A DNA stretch of 64,000 bases from assembly GCF_003945595.2 (NCBI RefSeq), contig NW_024104349.1, positions 496,001-560,000 of the forward strand, given 5' to 3'. Positions 9,223 to 20,060 of the stretch are shown here, one piece after another (positions within the stretch are counted from its first letter, which is position 1; every line of letters begins with the position of its first letter). This DNA is from Pipra filicauda. Taxonomy: Eukaryota > Chordata > Aves > Passeriformes > Pipridae. A program made the position numbers and the translations under genes. The notes under the pieces are model-generated. The model did not search any database. It was not told the DNA's origin and saw only the letters and a program-made list of their open reading frames with translations.

Positions 9223-10434
9223 AGGCAGCTTGGACTTGCAAAGCTGCCATGTGGTTCATTTCCCTCTCTTGGCACCACTGGCAGCCACCAGAACAGCCAA
9301 CCATTCCTTTTTCAAGGGTTCCCCAGCTGGTAAGTCACCAAGAGCCCATGAGGAGACCACCACAGAGGAGGTGCCTTGAAATGAATGGCACAACTGGATC
9401 ACTTCCATCTTGTTTTCTGCTGGGGGAGATGCACTGGAAGCAGGTGCCTGAATACATGTACAAGTTTGAGAATGGCTATGATCTGGGGGCTGAACAAGAG
9501 CCTCCAGAAATTTGGAGGCCTAACCAGTTTGTCTATACTTGCAGGAGGTGCACAGCTCTGCTGCCCAGGGGTATCTCCCAGTCCACTCTCCACCCTTTCC
9601 AGAACACAGAATTTATCTCACCTCACATCATCCCTTCCCTGTCCACACAGAACCACCCTCCTGGGCAAAAACTCCTTTCACCCAAACCAGCAAAGCTCAA
9701 AGTCCAGTCTGAAAAAAACAACCCAACCAAAACGAAACAAAAAACCCCAGCCAGTGGACAAAAGGCATTTTTAAAATAAAAACTAAGCAAAGGCTGGGCT
9801 CTGTTCTGTTGCTCAAGGCATGTAAATGCTCTGTTCCTACATTTCAGACTCTCCCCAGCAACAGGGTTCCCAAAGCACTTTGTCTCTACAGGGTGAGCAG
9901 CTCCATGTCTCCCATGGCAGAGGGCACACAGAGTGATCTGGTTCGTGTTACTGAGCAGGATCAGATGATAGATGAAGATCCATGATGCTGAGCAGCAGCT
10001 CACAGGTCAAAGTCTTTTCCTTCTGTCTGAAAATCCTCCTGCACCTTTCTTTTCCAAAGTAAGTAAGTAAAGTAAGTAAGTAAGTAAAGCCCTTCATTCT
10101 CCAAAGACTTTTGTTGCTACCAAGCTTTATGTACTTACACATCCCTGCACGAGCAAGATTTTAGCACAAGGACATTGGCTCATTATGTTTCAGCTCACAT
10201 GATTTTTTTTAGAATCAATTCTTTTGCAAAACTGTTCATTTTACTGGCTCGTGAGATGTGAATTGTAAATCCAGCCAAGAAAACCTACCCTGCATCCCTG
10301 GGTCTTAGGAAATGCAGATTTGTCACTTTTCGGTCTCTTTGTATGCTGTTAAATTTTCCTCTGTAATTTTATGCTGCTCAAACACCCAATGACCTAAATG
10401 GTCCCAAGAAAGAGGAATTGGCTTCCTCTGGGGG
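9223..10434. other. Unique intergenic DNA with a (TAAG)n microsatellite
   Basis: No gene recognised. A 202-codon ORF (9171-9779) begins inside the preceding CR1 and continues into unique DNA, so I treat it as a chance ORF. The AAGT-type microsatellite is at 10057-10088. Confidence 0.6.
10057..10088. repeat. (AAGT)n microsatellite
   Basis: About eight AAGT units with small phase breaks. Confidence 0.9.

Positions 10435-10461
<27 letters not shown>
10435..10461. repeat. A(27) homopolymer
   Basis: Uninterrupted run of 27 A preceded by GGGG. No processed pseudogene or target-site duplication was recognised next to it. Confidence 0.95.
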
Positions 10462-10465
<4 letters not shown>

Positions 10466-12419
10466 TGTTTATTAGCAATTTAACTTACCTGACTTGTTTA
10501 AAGTGTCATCAGAATGCAACCACCTACTTTCTTTTCTTCATTTTCACTTGATATCCAAGATTTGCTTGAATTGAGAATGTCTAAAGCCTCAGGCATGATC
10601 CTGGGTGTTCTCAAGACTTAAATGCCACTGCTTAAAGAGTTAAAGATCTAGATGGCTGCACTAAGAGGATGATAAACTAATCACTCAGTCACTGCTGGTG
10701 AGCCTGGTGTCATTTACTGAAACATGGAATGCATTTAACAATGTAAGAGAAACTCCATGCAGTGCAAAAGCCAAAGATGATTGTTTGATTGTCAGGGTTT
10801 ACTTTGGAGAAAGTCCTCAGTCTAATTACCTAAGTTTGAGCAATAGAAGTATTTTTACCCTCCTTGAAGAAATTAACATTTTCCTTTCAAGTCAATGGGT
10901 TGATTTGTTTTTTTTAATGCTACTAAGGACTGCAGATTCTATTCAGGGGACTACAAAAAAATTTAAGATGGGGGCTAGGTAGGAGAAATAATTCTTCCAG
11001 GGAACAAGTAAGAAATGTTTCCTGTGATCATAATCATGAGAAAAGTAGAAATAATAATTAGAATACTAGTACTGCACATCTAGCTGCTGATTTGTGTCTT
11101 CCAGTTCTGTGAAATGACTGAAAAGGACAGGTCTTGGCACTCAACAGAAATACATATCTAAAAGCCAGGCTCTGATTTGGTGTTATTGTAAGAAAATGCT
11201 TTGAATCCTTTTGCCTGCAATCTTTGAACCATGAAGGAAGAGAAAGACCAGGTCCAACATTTCGGTTTTGCATTTTAGGATTTAGTGAACACTGGCATTT
11301 TTTTCTCTAGCTTTAAAATCAGCTAAAGACCAAGATATCAAACATGAATAAAACATTAATCGGATTTTGTGGGGCTCACCCAGTGAGCATCCAAACTGCA
11401 AATAATATCACTTTATTCTCTTTGACTGTATTAAACTTAGAACAGGACAACTCCATTGTGCTGGCAGTTGGTACAGAACCCTTTCCCAACATACCAAACC
11501 CCAGAGCTGCTGTCAGTGGATACCACCAGAAGTTTTTCACTGATGGGAAAGTAAGGCCTGAAGTGACAGAGCAAAATGAAGGTGTGACCATAACTCATCA
11601 CTGTAGATCAGTGTCACTCTGACCCAGCAATAACAGCCAGTGCAGTGACATCAGCACGTACTGACAGCTAATCCATCTCCCAGAGACTCTGGATGGGTGC
11701 TCTGATGTGGCCACAGCACATCCTTGCACACCAATGTCAATTTGACCTGGTAAACACGAGTAATAATAGAAGAGGAAGCAATATCAGCTTAGCAAGCCTT
11801 AACTGCTTACCAGTTCTCCAGAGACTCTCGTGGGCACTCTGCTCCCCAGCTGGGACAAAGCTTGTCCCATGGCCCTGGTACTGTGACCCAAATGACTTCC
11901 AAGGAGGAGGAGGAGAAGGAGGAGGCAGAAACACTTTCTAATGACACCTACCTTCATGACAAGCTTGACAAGATGCCACATGATCATTTTCCCTACTGGG
12001 TGATGGCCGATGGCTCAGGCAGTTCTGCTGACCTTGGTTAGCGTGGTCTCTGAAAGCTTCAGCCTGAGCCATAGGATCAAAATCCAGGTGTATGGGTGGA
12101 AATTCAGCTGGTCAAACAGAGAAGTCTCCAGCATTGTCTCATCCTGAAATGAAAATCAAAAATAGATCAGATTGCTCTCAAGCAGTGGCTATTTCCCTGC
12201 CTAAAAAGAGAATCCAAATGAGTAAGTCAGGTGTTGCTGTAGAGACCGTAGAGATCTAAAGGCAGCAAAGATAAATGCTATTCAAAGGAACCTGCTGTTC
12301 CTGTTGTGTAAACCTTTCCCTCTACAAAGAGGCAACATTTTCCTGAGGAACTGTGTGACAACACTTACCTCACTGCACTGTGTGAAAGACAGAGCAAACA
12401 CTTTGAGATCAGTGGGACC
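10462..12419. other. Unique intergenic DNA
   Basis: AT-leaning sequence with a short (GGA)n tract at 11903-11925. No exon or interspersed repeat was recognised. The largest ORFs are under 95 codons. Confidence 0.6.
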
Positions 12420-12719
12420 AAGAAATGCTTTTTTACAAGGGCCTGGAGTGACAGGACAAGGGGGAATGGCTTTAAACTGACAGAGGGAGGGGTTAGATTG
12501 GAGATTAGGAAGAAAGTCTTGTCTCTGAGGGTGGTGAGGCACTGACACAGGTTGCCCAGAGAAGCTGTGGCTGCCCCATCCCTGGAAGTGTTCAAGGCCA
12601 GGATGGATAAAGCTTGGAACAACCTGGCGTAGTGCAAGGTGTCCCTGTCCATGGCAGAGGGTGGAATGAGATGAGCTTTAAGGTCCCTTCCAACCCAAAC
12701 CATTCTGAGATTTTATGAT
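12420..12719 (+). repeat. CR1 LINE 3' fragment, subfamily A
   Basis: Starts around TTTTACAAGGGCCTGGAGTG and continues with GACAGGACAAGGGGGAATGG, GTTGCCCAGAGAAGCTGTGG, AAGGTGTCCCTGTCCATGGC and the terminal CATTCTGAGATTTTATGA. One of the more complete copies in the window. Confidence 0.95.
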
Positions 12720-12994
12720 AAGAACTGGGGAACTTTCAAAATACACTCGCAGCTCCACAGACCACAATTGTTACTGCAGAGGAAACTGTTTCTACTTCAT
12801 CTGTATGTGCATGATTTTAAGATCTGAAAAACTGCTGCTCTCGTACTTCTCAGCAGCTAATAAAAACCCTTGTTAGCAACATCTGGATACAAGATAAGGG
12901 AACCTTGCAAAGAAACATGAGGTATTCAACAGGTTTCTGCAGTGGGTTCATCGTCAGTTCTCTGAGGACTTTGCTCCAAAATCCACTGAGGTGT
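12720..12994. other. Unique intergenic DNA
   Basis: No gene, repeat or motif cluster recognised. Confidence 0.5.
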
Positions 12995-13262
12995 TGGGGT
13001 GTTTTTCCATTGACTTCATTGGGCTCTGAACCAAGAAGTAAAGCCTCCCTGCTGTGGTTTGGACATTTATTTGTGTTTGATCTGTAATAGGATCTTTCAT
13101 TTCTCTTATTCCTGTAAAAACAAATAAAGCCAGAGCACAAGAAAGCAACTAAACACGTGCTTAGCTTTAAGCATATCCCTAAACCCATTCAGTTAAGGTC
13201 CTTAATTCTAGGGAGTCCTGGGAAAGAAAAGTACATGCTTAAAGTTAAACACGTGCTTGGGG
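12995..13262. repeat. Ancient amniote interspersed repeat (CATTGACTTCA / AACACGTGCTT type)
   Basis: Contains TTCCATTGACTTCATTGGGC near 13007-13026 and two copies of TAAACACGTGCTT (13150-13162 and 13246-13258, 96 bp apart), the second preceded by CATGCTTAAAGT. Sequences of this type recur widely in bird and turtle intergenic DNA, and related copies occur elsewhere in this window. I cannot name the family. The middle part (13050-13130) looks unrelated or degraded. Confidence 0.6.
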
Positions 13263-15869
13263 TCTTTGCTAATTAGTGATGGCTCTGTGTCTCACACAAA
13301 TCTCATCTTAGAGTATCTGGGATTTTAGGGTCCATATGGGAGAAATTACATGGAGACCATCTCAGAAGTGCAAATTTTAGTATTGCATCTGATGCTGGAA
13401 GCCTGCCTTTAATGCCTTTAAGATTGATTCTGTTACAACACCATTTACAACTGGTTGAGGGAAGTAGAGTTCCTTAGATATTTGTAAAAATGAGAATACC
13501 TAAAACCAGAACCTTTCCTTGGCTATTACTACAACACCGTCCCATCAGGATGACCTAACTTAGCAAAGCAGAACTGCTTTTTGGAATGGATGTGCTTAGT
13601 GGCACCTCGAGAGCAGAAGGGTCTCACTTCAGCCAAAGTACTGTCCCTGGCCTCCTTCACTCTGCTTAGAGGAAGCACTCATGTATCCTCTAGAGTCTGG
13701 CTCTTGGAAGATAAGTGAGCCTTTACCTTTGGGTCAGACAGAAAATGGAAGAGCATTCCCAGTAGTCTGCACAGAGCTAAAAGCATTTTTCTTCACCACA
13801 CCATGATTATTTTGGACCTTTGCTAAAGTGTGAGAACTCTCAGCTATCTTGATCACAGACAAGGCCTGAATTTAATATGTTTGACAGGTCAAATCAATGT
13901 TGTCTCTGGTGAGAGGACATTTGGGAAGTTTCTTCACAAAACACATGCCAGCTAACAGGAAACCTTTCACCTTTCAACATCTCCTCTGCCAGGACAGGAA
14001 CTTGTCTCTCTGTGGCTCCCAAACTCCATCTCTTCTAATGCATCTTCCTGAACTCCTTTTCAAGGTGCATCAGTGCACTCAACTTCAGATGCTCCTGGAC
14101 TTTCAGCTCTCTCTATAAAATTTTATGCTGTCCCATGTTTATAGGTTCATTGTTCTGCAGCCTGAACAACAAGGCCATGTTTCTGTGTCCATTAGTGAGG
14201 GATCTGGATCAGATGTTAGCACACAACACTTCTCTCAGCTTAGCCAAAGCACGCAGCCTGGTGCTCCCACTGGCTTTACTATTTATACAGGCTGTGGAAA
14301 GACAGGTGATATCTGAACCCTGCATAAAGCCTTCAGAGGAATATTTTTTGAATGCTTTACATCATGTGGCTGCAGTGTCTTTGATCTGAAACTAGATTTA
14401 CCACAGCTTCACACTTATCTCTGAGGAACAGAGACATGGTGAGTTGATGCATCAACCATCCAAACCACCAAGAACAAAAGGCTGCTGCAGGCTGTGCTTG
14501 CCTTGGAGCCTTGTCCTCCATAATCCAGAGTCTAGATAAACACCTAAAATAACCTCAGCCCAGCCCATGGTGTTTTAGGGATGGAAAGGAGGATAAACAC
14601 AGGGAACTTCTCTTGGGTCCTTCTGCAGCCCCAGTTTTTAACATGGCAATCTCCTTAACTCCTTCACTCTTCAGTGCCAAAGACCCAGCTCATAGTGACT
14701 CCATAGAAGAGATCAAAATTTTGTAAGACACATCAGATCCCCTTTCTCTCGACCACAAAACAGTAGACCCAAAGCAAAAGGTCCCAGGATGTCCATCCAA
14801 CAATAATCCATTTCCAGTCACTGGCCCTAGATTCTGAGGCACCCTACTGAATCAGCTATTGCACAAATATAATGTCCTGATTACAGAATTACTGTAGCTT
14901 AGGGCCTGTTGGATCAATATCTTGATCCAACACTTTTGTGAACCCTTACTCTGCAACAGCTATTCCCTCTTCCCTCAGTTTCATGATCCAGTCAGTGGTC
15001 AAGGCAAGGAAGAGCTTTTAAAAGGACTTGGTCTGAGCTGTTTGGTCATGAGTGGGATGTTACACAGAGACTAACAACCCACAGAGCTGATGAAGGGGAC
15101 GAGTTAGACTTCTGGGCTCCAGTAGATTCCTGCACTGAGGGATGGCTGAACACAGGAGCAGCAGGAGTCTTCTCCTTGTCAAAAAATCACCCTTACAGAG
15201 AAAAACGGTGGCAATCCTTAGAGCAGTCTTTTCTACAAGATGGATTTTCAGCTGGACTACAGCCTTGGCTGGTTTTTGCAGCTGAAACAGTTGTACTGGT
15301 ATTTCCAATGTTCTCTGAGCAGCCCATGTAATAAAGGAGACTATTACAAGCAAAACAGAAGGTAAATACTCATCGGCGTCTTCTGTGCTGAGTCTCTGAT
15401 TGCGTGAAATGTCCAAGAGTTATGATCCACTCTTCAACCATTTTTTGGGGATGGTCGACATCACTTGTTGGAGAACAAGTGTTGATATCACTGCTGGAAA
15501 GTTGATTTTAGAAAGTCTGCATGAAGGACAATTTAAAATTACCTCTCTGGTACCTTCCCAATGCTTTCCTAGAGACCACTCCGCTTACAGCTCGTGGAAA
15601 CGGAATCCTGTCTTCCTTCTGGTGGCAAACATGTAAAAAAGTTTCCCAAGAAAATTGTGGAAAGAAAATTGTGTTCAATACACTTCCTAAACCCAAAGAA
15701 GAATGGAAGGCTGTACTCTCAGTAGACCTCAGAAAATTCACTTCTTTCACCACCAGATTCCTGTTCCCAATGCTAACTCTAACCTCTCTGTTTCCCTTCC
15801 TTTCCACACAAGATTGATTCACAGAACTTGATTTAAAGGATGTTTATTTCCATAACAAAAATGATCAGG
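13263..15869. other. Unique intergenic DNA, 2.6 kb
   Basis: AT-leaning sequence. Nothing gene-like was found; the longest ORF is a 118-codon minus-strand reading at 15060-15416 with no recognised family. No strong motif cluster was noticed. Confidence 0.6.
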
Positions 15870-16230
15870 AGTCTAGAAAACATGACCTATGAGGAAAGAT
15901 TGAAAGAATTGGGTTTGTTTAGTCTAGAGAAGAAAAGACTGAGGGGGAGACATGATAACAGCCTTCAACTATGTAAAAGGTTGATGCAGATAGGAAGGTA
16001 ATAAATTGTTCTCTGTGTCCACTGGGTATAAGACAAGAAATAATGGGTTTAAATTGCAGCAAGGAGGATATAGGTCAAACATTAGACACGTTTCCTAAGA
16101 GGAAGGACAGGTGAGAACTGGAATAAATTAGTCAAGGAGCTACAGACTCTCCTGTCACTAGGAATGGCTCAAACCTGGCAAATCTTGCCTCGGGGTAGAG
16201 GGATAGACCATCTCTCAAGGTCCTCTCTGC
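15870..16230 (+). repeat. Diverged old CR1-like LINE 3' region
   Basis: Contains GAGGAAAGATTGAAAGAATT, GGTTTGTTTAGTCTAGAGAA, GAAAAGACTGAGGGGGAGAC and ATGATAACAGCCTTCAACTA, then TAAGACAAGAAATAATGGGT. This is the AGCCTGGAGAAGAGAAGGCT ... ATGATAGCAGTCTTCAAATA order of ancient CR1. It ends raggedly before 16240 without the young-family tail. Confidence 0.8.
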
Positions 16231-17460
16231 CTGTTTCCCTACTTGTCTGTATTTATACCAGCCAAAATGATCAAAAATATCTTTGTTCCATAGAAAGGAA
16301 AGAGAAAACCTTTCTTGAAGCCCCCTTCTCCCCCGGGAGGTTTTTACTGCTGGTTTTATCTATAGTTACAGTGCATTTGAAGGCATCCACATTTCTTTCT
16401 ATTTAAGCAATTAACTAAAGGACTATTTTTACAGATCCACCCCTCCTGCACATGTTTTCTCTCATGGTTCATGCCATTAAATGTTATGTCAGCACCCTGT
16501 TCAAAAGCTTTCCCCCAGGTGAGAGGTGCAGGACTCCCAGACAAGTAAATCCTGTCCTATCTGGACCCAGCCAGTGAGAACATCATCTGACTGAGGGAGG
16601 TTCCTCCACCTCAGGTCCTCGGGTCTCAGGTACAGCCACAACTGTACATACCACACCCCACACTCTGCTTAAAATGAGTGTTTTCCAGGAAACATATGGA
16701 ATTGCACTCACAGAGCAGGCACTGGTGGGTAACCTTGGCAGGCAGGATCCCTCTCCTCCTGAGGTGGGAAGCTCAACCCCCCAGCACGGATTGGGTTTGG
16801 GTTCTCAACTCCAACTCTGCTTGTACCAGTTGTGTCAACACCTCCAGTTCACCTCCAGTGCAAAGGACAGCGGAGTAAAAACACAACCTCTCTGTCCAGT
16901 GAAAAAAACAGAAATATAATTATTCAATGTTGAAGGAAATCTCCATGTTTCTGCCTCAAGCAAACCAGGATGGTTCCAGAACATGGAAAGGTTAAACATT
17001 AAGCTCCAAAGTAGAAGACAGTAACTAATCTTCAAATCTGTCTTTCCCTCTTCCCCCCATTCCCACTCTGTCCAAAGGGTCTGATGCTATGGACAGCAAG
17101 GAGACATTTTTTCTTTAGGCACTGAACTTTACAGAAGCAAAATGGTTCTGGATCCAGTCATGACTTTTTTTGTGTCATCTGCAGAGCAAAATTATCCAAC
17201 CTGAGGCACAACATCTTCTGCCATTTACACCTTAATAAAGCTTTTGTGACGCAGTTTCTTCATTATTTTATTTTTCAAATGTCATTAAAATTAACTTACC
17301 TGTGGAACTTTTTTTTACTTAAGGCCAACCATCACAATTCAGTCTGATAAAAATGTTTCATGTAGCTGTCCCAGACACCATAAAACATAGTTTTAGAGTG
17401 GTCAAGCTTAAAGGTTTATCTGTGTCAAGTCCAATGACTATTTACCCTCCCTAAAAAAGG
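16231..17460. other. Unique intergenic DNA
   Basis: No interspersed repeat or exon recognised. The only notable sequence is a T-run near 17165. Confidence 0.55.
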
Positions 17461-17598
17461 AAAAAAAACAAAACAAAACAAAAAAAAACCCCCAAACCAA
17501 ACAAAAAAAAAACCCAACCAACCAAAAAACCCCAAAAAAACCAAAACCAAAACCAAACCAAAACCAAAACCAAAACAAACAAAAAACAAAAACAAACA
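17461..17598. repeat. 138-nt A/C-only low-complexity tract
   Basis: Not a single G or T occurs on the plus strand for 138 nt. It is built of AAAAC, AACC and CCAAAA units. The opposite strand is G/T only, with TTTTGG repeats. Confidence 0.95.
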
Positions 17599-18407
17599 GA
17601 AAAAGGCAAGAATATTTGTATGAATCTTTTTTAGATGTTCTCATTTTTCACCTGAAATGAATTTTTTAAATTGTTAGCCTAACTGCATTTCTAATGTGTT
17701 TTATGCATACACACATCCCCATGTATATGCAACCCACCAAAATTTAATTACAGGTTGATTAAACATTTAGGATGGTACCAAGAGTTTTTTGGGGGTTTTT
17801 TGAGAGAAATTCCTTTCTCCCTAAGTTCTTGCTATTAAAACATGTGGAGACATCAATGTCACACAACGTTCCACAAAAGGTGTGCTTCCTTTTGTTTCCA
17901 GCTCAACTTCCCATCAAAAAGCTGTGAATCCTACAGGTCCTGCTCGACTGGGCTGGTCTGATAACAGGGTTTGTCTCCATCTGCTGGTGCATCAGCTTTT
18001 AGTGCCTCAAATGTCTGAAAAATACTAATATTTTCGAAAAGATTTGATAAATCCAGGAGATGCTCCTCATTCGGTTTTCTTATTCCTAATTATTACTACT
18101 GTGACCAAGTGTTGCCTGTAGGGTTAGGTGGTATTAAGTACAATCATGTTGATATATTGATGCTGATTAGGAATTCATTTTCTCTGCTCACACTGATTTA
18201 AGATTCTTTTTCTGATATTGATTAACCTCCTGCCTGAATCAACCCACCAGGGAGGGTAACAGATTTACGCCCAGGGTATAACCCCACGTCATGAAGCACA
18301 GGAATTCACATTTGAGACTTGATCCTTTAACTTTGGACTGATGAAATTGTCAGGAATAATCCCACTAGACAGGACTGCTTCCCTCCACTGATGCTAAAAA
18401 TGTGATA
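17599..18407. other. Unique AT-rich intergenic DNA
   Basis: No gene or repeat recognised. Includes AATACTAATATTTTCG and TGTTGATATATTGATGC-type AT-rich segments without a clear motif cluster. Confidence 0.5.
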
Positions 18408-18545
18408 AATGCCCCATTCCTGGAAGTGTCCAAGGCCAGGTTGGATGGGGCTTGGAGCAACCTGGGCTAGTGGAAGGTGTCCCTGCCCCTGGCAGGGGGT
18501 GGAATGGGATGGTCTTTAAGGTCCCTTCCAACCAAAACCACTCTG
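18408..18545 (+). repeat. CR1 LINE 3' terminal fragment, subfamily A
   Basis: Begins at CCATTCCTGGAAGTGTCCAA and keeps GGTTGGATGGGGCTTGGAGC, GGAAGGTGTCCCTGCCCCTG and GGTCTTTAAGGTCCCTTCC. It ends at CCACTCTGG without the ATTCTATGA tail. Confidence 0.93.
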
Positions 18546-19554
18546 GTACTCCAGCTGCAGGGATGGATACCTCTCATTCTGCCATCTAAAGCTATGGAAG
18601 GCAAATCTCATCCTACATTCCTCACGTATTCATTGCATCACATGGGCTTGTTCCCTCAGATTAACACAAAATTCTTGTCTTCCAGGTGGATTTAGCCGGT
18701 GGGGGACCTATTCCAGAGTCTCTCCCATCAAGGCACAAACATTGACAGTGATCTGGCAGCACATCTAGAAGACAGGGAGCTGATACACAATACCTGGTAC
18801 ACATCACATGTAGGATTCATCTTACCTAACTCTATCCACCTGAGAGGGAAGAGTCAGGTCCCAGCCAGTCATATTAGCTCCCTGAATACCCAGCAGAGAT
18901 ATGCATTTCCAGAGGGCAACTTATTCCATGACTTCAAGACACCTGTCTTTGGCAAAATAAATCCAACCCTAGGAAAACCTTATCACCTACATTATTTTTT
19001 CACTTCAAATTAGAAGATCACTGTCAGCCTTCCCACCTGGCAAAGAGCAGATCGGATCTGGACCCATCATTCATCTGATGGACAAGTGAGGCTCTGGAGA
19101 AGGCAATAGCAACGCCTTGAATTACTTCAGCTGTGTAAGAACAACTACCAATGCTCTCTTGGCCTGATCCTAAAAAATTTAAATGCCTTTGTCAAAGATA
19201 TTTGGGGAAAACTAATCTGAGTGAAAGTTTGATGGATCAAGTCTCTCGCTTTCGGTGTGAAAACAGAACCCTCCGTGGAGCAGCTCCAGCTCAGTCTCCA
19301 CGATGGGAAATGAAACGTTACAGTTGTATGTTAAAGACAGTGATCACCAGGATATTCAGTTCCTGGGGATAGGAAATGGGATATTCTTGCTTAAAATAAG
19401 TCTCCTTGTAACTTGTTTGACCAGTGATTCTAAAGATGATGATAATTCAAGTCATGTGTCAGATCCTAACGTGGGCTGCATTTACTTTTACATTTAAATG
19501 CCCCCATGCACATAAATGGAGCCGTTACATCAAGAATATACTGTTACATCAAGA
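18546..19554. other. Unique intergenic DNA
   Basis: No recognised exon or repeat. ORFs of 104 and 73 codons (18699-19013, 19151-19372) have no family resemblance. Confidence 0.5.
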
Positions 19555-20060
19555 TTTATTTAACTGAATCCCCCATAATTAGGTCATAACGTCTGATTAA
19601 GCAGTTGTTAAACTGTGTCGTAAGGGAATCTACAAAGGGAATGAAATATTTAAAACAGTAATAACATACCTATCCTGCCTCGCTATTTATGCACAGTTAA
19701 ACACATAAAAACAAAGGAGCAACTCTTAATTACAAGGACAATTTATTTCGCTGACCTCCTTCTTGGGACACATGCCAGGCCCACTGGGGGTTGGTTTGGT
19801 GGCGGATTTGGTTGATTTTGCAGGGAAAATGTTGTTGGAGAGGCTGCAGTTTGTCTGCCTGGGGAGAGCAGAGCGTTTCTCAGGGCTAATTTACAGCCTT
19901 CCCGAGTGGTCAAGGGCAGCCACGGAGTACACAAATTACAGTTAAAAATAGAGATGGCTTTATGGAATCTCATTCCGGTGGCTTCCAAAGGTACAGGGCC
20001 AGGAACACATACATCTCATTCCACGCTGCCTGTAAGCCCATTTTCATCTTTTTTTATTTT
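19555..20060. promoter_or_regulatory. Candidate conserved noncoding element, about 18.7 kb upstream of BMP4
   Basis: Repeat-free sequence with homeodomain cores TAATTA at 19576-19581 and 19727-19732 and a SOX/TCF-like AACAAAGG at 19710-19717. It is followed by an unusually even-composition stretch (19740-20000). The texture (no repeats, AT-rich motif clusters with retained CpGs) resembles deeply conserved developmental enhancers. This is a judgement by eye. Confidence 0.3.

Noticed and set aside
9171..9779. 202-codon plus-strand ORF
   Set aside because: It begins in the CR1 tail and continues into unique sequence with no recognisable domain.
10435..10461. Poly-A tail of a processed pseudogene
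   Set aside because: No gene-like sequence or AATAAA at a suitable distance precedes it and no target-site duplication was seen.
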